Made by a program: the position numbers and the translations under genes. Positions 14,297-21,955 of a DNA stretch of 25,926 nucleotides are shown here, piece by piece; within the stretch, counting starts at the first letter, position 1; every line of letters begins with the position of its first letter. Origin of the DNA: NAK82 sp036172345 (lineage in GTDB: Bacteria > Chloroflexota > Anaerolineae > 4572-78 > NAK82); the NCBI GenBank assembly GCA_036172345.1, contig JASFBB010000324.1, forward strand, positions 1 through 25,926. Direction: 5' to 3'. Under the pieces are notes generated by a model, which ran no database searches, was not told where the DNA came from, and was given only the letters and a program-made list of their open reading frames with translations.

Positions 14297-15568
14297 ATGG
14301 AAATTGAGCTGGCATATGGCAAAACAGGACTGACCATTGAGCTTCCAGACGAATTGGATGTTACCATCGTGGCACCACGCTATGTTCCTGCAGTGGAGGA
14401 TGAACGGGCTGCCCTGTTGGAGACATTGGCCGACCCGATCGACTCACCCCCCTTGCGCGATCTGGTGAAACCAACCGACCGAGTCGGCATCGTCTTCAGC
14501 GACATCACGCGTCCGACGCCCAACCACCTGATGGTACCAGCTGTGCTCCATGCCCTCAATCACATCCCTATGCATCATATCACCCTCTTCAACGCGCTCG
14601 GCACCCACCGTACCAACACCGAAGAAGAGTTGCGGAGTATGCTGGGTGATGACATTGTGAAGCGCTACCGCATTGTACAGAACAATGCATTTGACCCCAC
14701 CACACAGGTGTGTCTGGGGGTGAGCAGATACGATCACGAGATGTGGGTGAATCGCGAGTTCTATGAGTGTGACGTGAAAATCCTGACCGGCTTCATCGAG
14801 CCACACTTCTTCGCTGGCTTCTCTGGAGGAGGCAAAGCCGTGTTGCCCGGCATGGCGGGGCTGCGCACTGTGCTTGGCAACCATGATGCCACTATGATTG
14901 CTCACCCCAACGCCACCTGGGGGGTGGTAGAACACAACCCTATCCAAGAGGAAATCCGCGAGGCGGCAGGGAAAGTTCATCCCACGTTTATTCTCAACGT
15001 GGCACTCAACCGCCAGAAGCGCATTGTAGGAGTTTTCGCCGGTAACCTGGACTCAGCTTATGTAGCAGGATGCCGCTTTGTCAAAGAGCACGCTATGGTG
15101 GCGGTGGAACAACCCTTCGACATTGTCATCACCAGCAATTCCGGTTATCCCTTGGATCTCAATCTGTATCAATCGGTCAAGGGAATGAGCGCGGCAGCGC
15201 AGATCGTGCGTCCCGGTGGAGCCATCATCATTGCTGCCAGCTGCTGGGATGGGATTCCTGAGCACGGTTTGTACGGGGAGCTACTGCGTATGTGTGACAG
15301 TCCTCAAGCCGTTCTGGAGATGGTCTCGCAACCTGGCTTTCTAAAACAGGATCAGTGGCAGGTGCAAATCCAGGCCCAAATCCAGCTCAAAGCAGATGTG
15401 TACCTTTACACGAACCATTTGACTGAGGAGCAAATATATGCAGCGCTCTTGAAACCTAGCCATCGCATCGAAGACACCGTGATGCAGCTCCTGAAACAGA
15501 TGGGACGGGATGCGCGCATCTGTGTGCTTCCCGAAGGCCCCCAAACAATCCCGTATGTGCAGTGCTAA
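14297..15568 (+). CDS. larA: Nickel-dependent lactate racemase family protein
   Basis: 423 residues. LarA racemases use a nickel-pincer nucleotide held by a lysine. Compared with Lactobacillus plantarum LarA (His108, His174, Lys184, His200, recalled from the literature), the equivalent residues here are His104 (ALGTHRTN), His170 (EPHFFAGFSGGGK), Lys180 and His196 (LGNHDATM), all offset by exactly four. FSDITRPTPNH carries the conserved Asp and Arg. It is therefore probably an active racemase or epimerase of a 2-hydroxyacid; many LarA homologues act on substrates other than lactate. The genes for making the cofactor (larB, larC, larE) are not in this window and must be elsewhere if the enzyme works. 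The GarR-type reductase upstream suggests use of a small hydroxyacid. Confidence 0.9.
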   Translation: MEIELAYGKTGLTIELPDELDVTIVAPRYVPAVEDERAALLETLADPIDSPPLRDLVKPTDRVGIVFSDITRPTPNHLMVPAVLHALNHIPMHHITLFNALGTHRTNTEEELRSMLGDDIVKRYRIVQNNAFDPTTQVCLGVSRYDHEMWVNREFYECDVKILTGFIEPHFFAGFSGGGKAVLPGMAGLRTVLGNHDATMIAHPNATWGVVEHNPIQEEIREAAGKVHPTFILNVALNRQKRIVGVFAGNLDSAYVAGCRFVKEHAMVAVEQPFDIVITSNSGYPLDLNLYQSVKGMSAAAQIVRPGGAIIIAASCWDGIPEHGLYGELLRMCDSPQAVLEMVSQPGFLKQDQWQVQIQAQIQLKADVYLYTNHLTEEQIYAALLKPSHRIEDTVMQLLKQMGRDARICVLPEGPQTIPYVQC

Positions 15569-15589
15569 GAGGGGCTCCATTGGACGGCA

Positions 15590-15608
15590 ATCCCTCGTTC
15601 TGAGGGAT
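15590..15608 (+). terminator. Hairpin after larA
   Basis: A perfect 7-bp inverted repeat, ATCCCTC (15590-15596) and GAGGGAT (15602-15608), with a 5-base loop, 21 bases after the larA stop. Only GTTT follows, so it would be a weak intrinsic terminator. Confidence 0.45.
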
Positions 15609-15660
15609 GTTTAAAAACTCTTGAGTTGTCTCCTGTAATTTTTCCCACCTCCATGCTCTC

Positions 15661-15689
15661 TTGTTTTCAGAGATTATCAGCGCTATAAT
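15661..15689 (+). promoter_or_regulatory. Promoter of the response regulator-lipoprotein-kinase operon
   Basis: -35 TTGTTT (15661-15666), a 17-base spacer and a perfect -10 TATAAT (15684-15689). The leader to the start codon at 15811 is about 115 bases. Confidence 0.6.
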
Positions 15690-15810
15690 TTATGCCATAA
15701 TTTGAGGAAACTTGGAACATAAGATGAAACGCGCGCGTCATAGCGTAGCTGGAGAGCTATTTTCAATGCGAGTCGTGGGAGTATTATGACACGCATAAAC
15801 GGGAGCGCTT

Positions 15811-16500
15811 ATGAGCATTTCCTTGTTGTTAGCGGATGATCATGCCGTCGTACGTGCTGGCACGCGACAACTGTTGGAACGCCAGCCGGACATGCGAGTG
15901 ATAGGTGAGGCCTCTAATGGCGAGGAGGCGGTTCGCCTGGCAGTGCAGCTGAAACCTGATGTCGTGATTATGGACGTGCGTATGCCGGGGATGTCGGGTG
16001 TGGAAGCGACACGCCGGATAAAACAGGAAGTACCTCAAGTGGCGGTGCTCGTGCTGACAGCACACGACGACGATGAGTACATCTTCGCGCTCCTGCAGGC
16101 CGGTGCCAATGGGTACTTGTTGAAGACGGCTGAGATCGATGAGCTGGTCCGCGCCATTCGGGCGGTAGCTTCGGGCCGTTCGATGCTGGATCCTGCGGTA
16201 GCCGGCAAGGTGATGGCCCAGTTTGCCAGCAGCCGTGCTCCCACGGAATGGGCGTCCAGCGTCAAGAAGGATGAATTTGAGGGCTTAACCGAACGCGAAC
16301 TGGAGATTCTCCGTTTGGTTGGCAAGGGCCTTACCAACAAGGAGATCGGCCACAAGCTCTTCATCAGCGACCGCACGGTCCAGGCCCACCTATCCAACAT
16401 TTTCTCTAAATTGGGAGTTGGGTCGCGCACCGAGGCCGCTATGTACGCGGTCAGGCGAGGATGGGTCACCGACTATGAGAAGCTTGAGCGAGACGAATAG
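15811..16500 (+). CDS. NarL/LuxR-family response regulator
   Basis: 229 residues. Receiver domain (1 to about 120): LLLADDHAVVRAGTRQLLE with the acidic pair, VVIMDVRMPGMSG with the phosphorylated Asp55, TAHDDDEY with the switch Thr, and LLKTAEIDEL with the conserved Lys. After a linker comes a LuxR-type helix-turn-helix (about 150-220): LTERELEILRLVGKGLTNKE, then a DRTVQAHLSNIFSKLGV recognition helix. It is a DNA-binding transcription factor driven by phosphorylation, almost certainly from the histidine kinase two genes downstream, which is of the matching HisKA_3 (NarX/DegS) kind. The stop abuts the ATG of the lipoprotein gene (TAGATG). Confidence 0.95.
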   Translation: MSISLLLADDHAVVRAGTRQLLERQPDMRVIGEASNGEEAVRLAVQLKPDVVIMDVRMPGMSGVEATRRIKQEVPQVAVLVLTAHDDDEYIFALLQAGANGYLLKTAEIDELVRAIRAVASGRSMLDPAVAGKVMAQFASSRAPTEWASSVKKDEFEGLTERELEILRLVGKGLTNKEIGHKLFISDRTVQAHLSNIFSKLGVGSRTEAAMYAVRRGWVTDYEKLERDE

Positions 16501-17838
16501 ATGAAGTGGTTGTGGCGGTGTAGGGTGAGCTGGCCGGCCAAGCGGAACTGGTTTGTGTGGCTCGCCGTTGTTGTGCTCGCTGGGTGTGCCCTGAACCCAC
16601 TGTCCCCTGAGACGCTAAGTGATGTGCCCGCTGTAAACCCCGGGATCCCGGTCGAAGCAGTTACGCTGGAAGTGTGGTTGAGCTTAGATCTGGTGGCACC
16701 AGATCCACTTTTTGAAGAGGTGGCGGCCGATTTTGAGAAGGCATATCCCAATGTCAATGTCAACATCCACGGATTCGTCTATCAAAGTATCCCCGACCGG
16801 GTGAAGAAAGCACTCCAAGTAGGTGATCCACCGGACGTGGTGCAGGCTCATGTGGCGGCAATGGCAGCTCAAGGCTTGGCTGAGCCGCTGGACAACCTTT
16901 GGGACGCATGGAGCGCCCAGGATGAATTTCTTCCTCAGGCGATGGAGCAGGTTACTTGGGACCGCGTGAAATACGGGGTTCCTCTGGATATCTACACCCT
17001 GGTACTCGTTTACAACAAAGCTCACTTTGACGAGGCAGGACTAGCGTATCCTGACGTCGGCTACACATGGAAGCAATTCGCTGCCGACGCTGCGGCGTTG
17101 ACGCGCCCAGATGGCACACGTTATGGGTTAGGATTCACCACGGATCCGTGGCATGTGTTCGCCTGGTTGGCAGAAGCTGGAGGCAACTTGGTGGCAGGTG
17201 ATTCGTTCATTGGATATCGCTTTACGCTTGACGCCACAGCGAATGTCGAAGGACTGCGCTTTCTTACCATGATGGCGCGCAATGGATATGGCCCCCTGCC
17301 GACCACCCGTCCTCGTGATTATGAGGACCCACGCAAGCTGTTTCTGGCGGGCAAAATCGCTATGTTTTTCGGCACGCCTCACGACATCCACTACATCATC
17401 ACGCATGCACCAGATTTCCCAATCGGGGTGACCAAGTTACCGGAAACACCCGCCGGCGTCTCAGCAGCTTCAGCGCTAGGTAGCACGGGATTGTTCGTGC
17501 CGCGTGGAAGCCGCAATCGGCAAGTCGCTTTCGAATTCATGAAATGGATGACCAGCGACCGGTATGGGTTAGCTATGGCGCGTCGCTTAGGTCGTTACCC
17601 GGCACGTAGTTGGTTATTGTCCACACCCCATTTTGCCGGCGACCCCTTGCTAAAGCCCTTCCTAGCCCAGCTTGAGTCAGCACGTCCTTACCTGCTCGAT
17701 GCATTTCCAGAAGTGGAGCGCGCCTATGCCGATGCCATTAAGGCCGCTTTCTACGGCGCTGATCCCGCCGATGCGCTTCGCCTCGCCCAAGAAGAAGCTA
17801 ACCAGTATGCAGAAGAAAGGTCTGGAAAGCTTAAGTAG
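16501..17838 (+). CDS. Extracellular solute-binding lipoprotein, family 1 (sugar-type)
   Basis: 445 residues. It has a basic N-terminus, a hydrophobic stretch and a lipobox, VVLAGC, with Cys29 as the lipidated residue. The mature part resembles family 1 (maltose/sugar-type) binding proteins: LEVWLSLDLVAPDPLFEEV, FEKAYPNVNVNIHGF, YGVPLDIYTLVLVYNKAHF, FVPRGSRNRQVAFEFMKWM and YPARSWL. Such proteins normally pass sugars to an ABC permease, but the adjacent genes are a response regulator and a histidine kinase and no permease genes are in the operon. It more likely senses an extracellular sugar or glycoside for the kinase, though it may also serve a transporter coded elsewhere. It begins directly at the regulator's stop codon. 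Confidence 0.9.
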   Translation: MKWLWRCRVSWPAKRNWFVWLAVVVLAGCALNPLSPETLSDVPAVNPGIPVEAVTLEVWLSLDLVAPDPLFEEVAADFEKAYPNVNVNIHGFVYQSIPDRVKKALQVGDPPDVVQAHVAAMAAQGLAEPLDNLWDAWSAQDEFLPQAMEQVTWDRVKYGVPLDIYTLVLVYNKAHFDEAGLAYPDVGYTWKQFAADAAALTRPDGTRYGLGFTTDPWHVFAWLAEAGGNLVAGDSFIGYRFTLDATANVEGLRFLTMMARNGYGPLPTTRPRDYEDPRKLFLAGKIAMFFGTPHDIHYIITHAPDFPIGVTKLPETPAGVSAASALGSTGLFVPRGSRNRQVAFEFMKWMTSDRYGLAMARRLGRYPARSWLLSTPHFAGDPLLKPFLAQLESARPYLLDAFPEVERAYADAIKAAFYGADPADALRLAQEEANQYAEERSGKLK

Positions 17839-17846
17839 TCGTCCAA

Positions 17847-19679
17847 ATGGATCGCATGGTTTACAAAGCTTTCAAAACGGTTGTGCGGATAATCAAGAAA
17901 CTGGACAGCCTCTCTTTCCTGGCCGTGATTGTCACCGCCCTGCCGCTGACTGTGCTGCTAGGCCTCTCCGTTGCAGCCGTGTTCTACGTGTATCAGCAAG
18001 TGGCCGAACAGCTGGCACTGGGACGCAACGAGGAAATCGCTCGTATCTCTGCTGATCGTCTTTCGGAGAACTTGGCGGGCTTCGTGCGCGTGCTGACCAC
18101 CATCTCACGCCTTGACATTGTGCGCAGTGGTGACCCCGCTCAGCAGAAGAACGCCCTAGTGCAGGCGCGTGACCTGCTCTGGGACTTCGACGGAGGGGTA
18201 ATCGTGCTGAATCAAGAGGGTATCTGCACTGTGACCGAACCCTATCGTCCGGACCTTTTGGGGCACGACTTCTCAACTCGTCCTTACTTCCAGGTGACAC
18301 GTCAAATGAAACTGGTCACGTTCTCGGACATTATGCAGGAGGAAGGCTCAGGTGAAGATATCATCGTGGTTGCTGTGCCGATTCTTTCGCGTGACGGCGA
18401 ATTTCGCGGGGTACTTTCGGGACGTTTCTACGTGCAATTCCAACGCATCGGTGAGGAAATCCGAAAGTTGTATAGCAATGAAGTTGGTGAAGCCTACTTG
18501 ATTGACCGTAAGGGGAGAGTAATCTATCACCCCAACTATGCACTTCTCAGCGCCGATTTCAGCCAGCGCCTCTCGGTCAGTCGCTTGCTGAGCGGAGACC
18601 GTCAGGGAGCTGTGCTCGTGGAAGGTGAAGATGGTATCCGTCGCGTGGTTGGCTATGCCACAGTGGGCATCACGGGCTGGGGGTTGATCGTTCAGGAACC
18701 CTGGGCCGAGGTGGTGGCACCAGCAGTGCGCTCGCTACGCCCTATCATTGTGGCACTCGTGATCGGTATAGGAGTGCTTGTGACAGTTTTGTTTATGGGG
18801 GTACAGCGCGTCGTAGGCCCAATTACCCGGATGGCCGCTTACGCGCGTTTGGTGGCTGCCGGCGATTACACAGTTCATGTACCCTCCAGCCCGATCCGCG
18901 AGCTGCGCGATATGGCCGATGCGTTCAACGAGATGGTAGAGCAGATATCACGCTATCAAGCAGGACTGCGCCGGTACGTGGCTGCCATCACAAAGTCGCA
19001 AGAGGAGGAACGCCGCCGTATCGCTCGCGACTTGCACGATGATACGATTCAAGCTCTAATCGCCATCGGTCAACGCCTGGAGCTCGCCCGCGATCTCATT
19101 CATGAGTCTCCGGATGGGGCAATCGAGCAATTGCGCGATCTACGCAAAATGGTGACGCGCACCATCGAGTCAGTACGCGCCTTCAGTCGTGACTTACGTC
19201 CAACCGCACTAGAGGATCTGGGGCTGGTGCCAGCACTGCAATACTTGGTCAACAACTTGATCCAAAAGGATGGCACCGATGCCTCTTTGAATGTAGAAGG
19301 CTCCCCCGAAGGGCTACCACCCGACTTGGAAGTCACCATCTATCGCATCGTCCAAGAAGCGCTTACCAACATCCACCGTCATGCACACGCATCCCAGGTG
19401 CAGGTGCACGCCCAATTTGGGCCCCATATAGTGATCATCACGGTACGCGACAACGGCATTGGTTTCGAGGTACCGGAGGACATCACAGAAATGGCCAACC
19501 AGGGGAACTACGGACTGTTGGGAGTGCGCGAGAGAGCTCAACTATTTGGAGGCCAGGTGATCATCACCTCGCGGCCCGGTGAAGGCACCGAAGTGCAGGT
19601 CTTGTTGCCACGTCAACTGCCGCCACCTCCAATGCATCCCGAAGAGATAGTAGCTGTGCACTCATCCGCACAAAATTGA
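17847..19679 (+). CDS. Membrane sensor histidine kinase (HisKA_3 type)
   Basis: 610 residues, 8 bases after the lipoprotein gene. Order: transmembrane segment about 22-48; a large extracytoplasmic sensor (about 50-295), of the double-Cache look, with DFSTRPYFQVTRQMKLVTFSD and YLIDRKGRVIYHPNY; transmembrane segment about 297-325; HAMP linker (VGPITRMAAYARLVAAGDYT); dimerisation and phosphotransfer region EEERRRIARDLHDDTIQAL, with His397; and an HATPase domain with QEALTNIHRHAHA (N box), RDNGIGFEV and GNYGLLGVRERAQLFGG (G boxes). The NarX/DegS-type H box pairs with the NarL-type regulator upstream. With a solute-binding lipoprotein between the two genes, the sensor may read ligand-bound lipoprotein. 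The start is uncertain: no strong ribosome site is seen, and Met4 could serve instead. Confidence 0.93.
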   Translation: MDRMVYKAFKTVVRIIKKLDSLSFLAVIVTALPLTVLLGLSVAAVFYVYQQVAEQLALGRNEEIARISADRLSENLAGFVRVLTTISRLDIVRSGDPAQQKNALVQARDLLWDFDGGVIVLNQEGICTVTEPYRPDLLGHDFSTRPYFQVTRQMKLVTFSDIMQEEGSGEDIIVVAVPILSRDGEFRGVLSGRFYVQFQRIGEEIRKLYSNEVGEAYLIDRKGRVIYHPNYALLSADFSQRLSVSRLLSGDRQGAVLVEGEDGIRRVVGYATVGITGWGLIVQEPWAEVVAPAVRSLRPIIVALVIGIGVLVTVLFMGVQRVVGPITRMAAYARLVAAGDYTVHVPSSPIRELRDMADAFNEMVEQISRYQAGLRRYVAAITKSQEEERRRIARDLHDDTIQALIAIGQRLELARDLIHESPDGAIEQLRDLRKMVTRTIESVRAFSRDLRPTALEDLGLVPALQYLVNNLIQKDGTDASLNVEGSPEGLPPDLEVTIYRIVQEALTNIHRHAHASQVQVHAQFGPHIVIITVRDNGIGFEVPEDITEMANQGNYGLLGVRERAQLFGGQVIITSRPGEGTEVQVLLPRQLPPPPMHPEEIVAVHSSAQN

Positions 19680-19802
19680 ATCGCGATCTCATAGCTTCCC
19701 ACTACGCATAATAGCCTACCGGCATGGCATGCAAATAAGCGGTTTGCCCATTGAAGGGAGCGGTTGAATATACTATGCTGGGGGATAGTTTCTATGTTCC
19801 TT

Positions 19803-19817
19803 CGTGAATCGTTCACG
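19803..19817. promoter_or_regulatory. Palindrome upstream of the small membrane ORF
   Basis: CGTGAA-TCG-TTCACG, a perfect 6-3-6 palindrome, lies 32 bases before the small ORF. It has the look of a regulator-binding site; no partner copy was found in the window. Confidence 0.3.
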
Positions 19818-19849
19818 CCAAGGTATGTACACGGGGGGAACCGTCCTTT

Positions 19850-20017
19850 ATGGAAGCTGTGGTGATCGTCCTGTTGATCTTGATGTTAGTCGGTATCGCA
19901 TACGCTCAGTGGCATCGTGGCGCCGTGCGCACGATAGGCCCCCTCTCGCTCGATGAGGATGAGGGCAGCGAGCTGGTCAAGCTGATCACTACCAAACCTC
20001 AACGGCCATTGGGCTGA
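19850..20017 (+). CDS. Small single-pass membrane protein, hypothetical
   Basis: A 55-residue ORF, ATG at 19850 and TGA at 20015-20017, with GGGGGGAA at about 19833-19840 as ribosome site. The N-terminal 20 residues (MEAVVIVLLILMLVGIAYAQ) form one membrane-spanning helix; then comes a basic turn (WHRGAVR), an acidic patch DEDEGSELVKL and a basic tail ending KPQRPLG. The layout, short membrane anchor plus charged cytoplasmic tail, suits a small regulatory membrane protein. No family is recognised. The coding claim rests on the start context and the amphipathic pattern only. Confidence 0.5.
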   Translation: MEAVVIVLLILMLVGIAYAQWHRGAVRTIGPLSLDEDEGSELVKLITTKPQRPLG

Positions 20018-20165
20018 TCCATACTATTCCCTTGAATTGAACGTCTCTCACAAAATTTTATCCTCGGGGTAACATTTTTTGTTGTCCCATCCTTGGGCCT
20101 CTGTCGCTCCCTGCGAGAGAGGAAGGCAGCGAGTGCTTGTTTCCCCTATGGCCATGCTGCTCATA

Positions 20166-20185
20166 TACCACCTTTGTGGTACAAT
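20166..20185 (+). promoter_or_regulatory. Operator-like palindrome over an extended -10 promoter
   Basis: TACCAC-CTTT-GTGGTA (20166-20181) is a perfect 6-4-6 palindrome. Its right half overlaps TGG-TACAAT, an extended -10 (20177-20185), about 37 bases before the DUF1786 start. A repressor on this site would block polymerase. No good -35 is seen. The stem has no T-tract after it, so a terminator is unlikely. Confidence 0.5.
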
Positions 20186-20221
20186 TACGCCAACATTTTG
20201 ATGATTGAACCAGGTGGTCGC

Positions 20222-21349
20222 ATGCTGATCCTTGCGGTTGATATAGGCACAGGTACTCAAGACATCCTTTTATTCGACAGCGAGCGCGAAGTTGAAAACT
20301 GTTTCAAAATGGTGCTCCCATCCCCGACAACCCAGCTAGCGCAAGCCGTGCGTGAAGCAACACGTCGTGGCGAGGATGTGGTGCTCACTGGTGTCCTGAT
20401 GGGTGGGGGGCCATGTGCGTGGGCCGTGCGCGATCACCTGAATGCTGGTTATCGTGTATATGCGACGCCCGAAGCAGCGCGCACCTTCGACGATGATCTG
20501 GAGACGGTGTCCAGCATGGGGGTGACTTTGGTCAGCGAGGACGAGGCGCTAGCCATAAGCGATCAGGTAGTCCGGTTACGCACGGGTGATTTTCACTATC
20601 GTGCCATTGCGCAAGCTTTTAACCAATTTGGAATTAACTTGGATCGAGATTTAGACGCCCTAGCAGTCGCTGTCTTCGACCACGGCCAGGCGCCACCCGG
20701 AGTCAGTGACAGGTTGTTTCGTTTTCAGTACCTGGCTGAACGAGCTCGGGCGGAGAATCGTCTGTCCGCTTTCGCCTTTTGCGCCGAGAATGTACCCCAG
20801 ATGATGACTCGCATGCACGCTGTGGCAGCCAGTATCCCGCGCGACGATTTGCCGGTGGTTTTGATGGACACGGCGCCCGCAGCAGCATTGGGGGCATTAC
20901 AAGATGTGACCATTGGGCAAAAACGTCCCAGAATTTTAGTGAATGTAGGCAATTTCCATTGTCTGGCTTTCCGGATAGGTGAAGATGGCATTGAGGGTAT
21001 CTTCGAGCATCACACAGGCGAAATCACCGCGGCCCAGCTGGAAGGATTCCTGGAACGTTTGGCCGAGGGCACCCTCACCCACGAAGAGGTTTTCAACACG
21101 CAAGGGCATGGAGCGATCGTGTTTCACCGGCGACCCTTGCCCCCCGAGGAGCGCCTTTGGGTGGTGACTGGCCCGAGGCGCAATTTGTTGCGCGCATCCC
21201 AGCATCCCAAATTATTTGCCGCCCCATTTGGGGATATGATGATGTCGGGATGCTATGGCCTGATCCGCGCTTGCGGTGACGTAATGCCCGAATACGCTCC
21301 TCTCATCGAACGCGCTATAAAAGGGGAGAACGAGCGAGCACTTTGGTAA
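20222..21349 (+). CDS. DUF1786-like protein (ASKHA-fold-like)
   Basis: 375 residues from the ATG at 20222, with AGGTGG at about 20212-20217; the open frame back to 20093 crosses the promoter and is not used. The opening MLILAVDIGTGTQDILLFDS is a phosphate-1-type loop of the actin/sugar-kinase/Hsp70 (ASKHA) fold, and it is the hallmark of DUF1786 proteins, best known from archaea and annotated in some databases as 'pyruvate formate-lyase activating enzyme-related'; that name has no support here, as no CxxxCxxC radical-SAM motif exists. Other marks: TGVLMGGGPCAWAVRDHL, VLMDTAPAAALGAL, ILVNVGNFHCLAFRI, ITAAQLEGFLERLAEGTL and AAPFGDMMMSGCYGLIRA. It is probably a cytoplasmic ATP-binding protein of unknown role. 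Recognition is by memory of the family start, so it needs a profile check. Confidence 0.75.
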   Translation: MLILAVDIGTGTQDILLFDSEREVENCFKMVLPSPTTQLAQAVREATRRGEDVVLTGVLMGGGPCAWAVRDHLNAGYRVYATPEAARTFDDDLETVSSMGVTLVSEDEALAISDQVVRLRTGDFHYRAIAQAFNQFGINLDRDLDALAVAVFDHGQAPPGVSDRLFRFQYLAERARAENRLSAFAFCAENVPQMMTRMHAVAASIPRDDLPVVLMDTAPAAALGALQDVTIGQKRPRILVNVGNFHCLAFRIGEDGIEGIFEHHTGEITAAQLEGFLERLAEGTLTHEEVFNTQGHGAIVFHRRPLPPEERLWVVTGPRRNLLRASQHPKLFAAPFGDMMMSGCYGLIRACGDVMPEYAPLIERAIKGENERALW

Positions 21350-21416
21350 CCAAGCATCCATCGGACAGGATACCCGACTTGGGGTGCTCCGTGATATACT
21401 GAGTGGAGACGATGCA

Positions 21417-21902
21417 ATGAGATCCTCGATCCGCGTTTATACATTGTCCTATCTGATCAGTGGCAGGTTTGCATCGGGCGAGGCCTTCCTGACCTGGCTC
21501 AACAACCCGAATAAGCAGACGTTGGATTTGGCGGAAGCTCGCATTGCGGCTCTGGATCCCCAGGCAAAACTACAGAGTGCTGCCCAACCCATGGTCACAG
21601 TGCCAAAGAGCCAAATCGTTGCCATTGGGGTGAGTACGCCGGAGGGAGATGCTCTGCTTTCCTTGCCGTCACGCGCTGAGCTGGCAGTGCTTTACACGCC
21701 CCGCTACATCATTCAGGGCTATCTCCACCCAAGTGGGGATATGCCACTCAGCAATCTCATCAACGTAATGGGGGGTACATTTATTCCGGTCACCCACGCC
21801 CAGCTGCATGCCCTAGTGCCGACTCGCGAGGTATCTGGTGACACAGCACGCTTGATAATGGTGAATCGCGCTTTTCTCGACTGCTACCATCCATGCCTAT
21901 AA
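21417..21902 (+). CDS. Hypothetical 161-residue protein
   Basis: The ATG at 21417 is used because GTGGAGAC (about 21402-21409) precedes it; the frame could extend to 21384. It has no signal peptide or membrane segment. The C-terminal half (about residues 75-145) looks like a small beta-rich domain: RAELAVLYTPRYIIQGYLHP, then MPLSNLINVMGGTFIPVTHA and TARLIMVNRAFLDCY. This resembles the short 'seven-stranded' domain seen in several bacterial proteins of unknown function (DUF6812-like), but the match is from memory and weak. It stands between the DUF1786 gene and the GT39 gene with no visible link to either. Confidence 0.65.
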   Translation: MRSSIRVYTLSYLISGRFASGEAFLTWLNNPNKQTLDLAEARIAALDPQAKLQSAAQPMVTVPKSQIVAIGVSTPEGDALLSLPSRAELAVLYTPRYIIQGYLHPSGDMPLSNLINVMGGTFIPVTHAQLHALVPTREVSGDTARLIMVNRAFLDCYHPCL

Positions 21903-21955
21903 GCACATCGCTCGACTTCGCTGCCGCTTGGATCGGGTGGAAATAGGACGCTTCA

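Larger units (their letters stand above)
19680..20221. other. Intergenic region with a small ORF and two palindromes
   Basis: This 542-base gap separates the kinase from the DUF1786 gene. It holds a 15-base palindrome (19803-19817), a 55-codon ORF with a ribosome site (19850-20017) and an operator-like palindrome over an extended -10 (20166-20185). No clear terminator for the kinase operon is visible. A long frame entering the region from 20093 is only an N-terminal extension of the DUF1786 gene. Confidence 0.6.

Noticed and set aside
20093..20221. N-terminal extension of the DUF1786 protein
   Set aside because: It crosses the extended -10 and palindrome and lacks a ribosome site; the family begins with the MLILAVDIGTGTQD segment.
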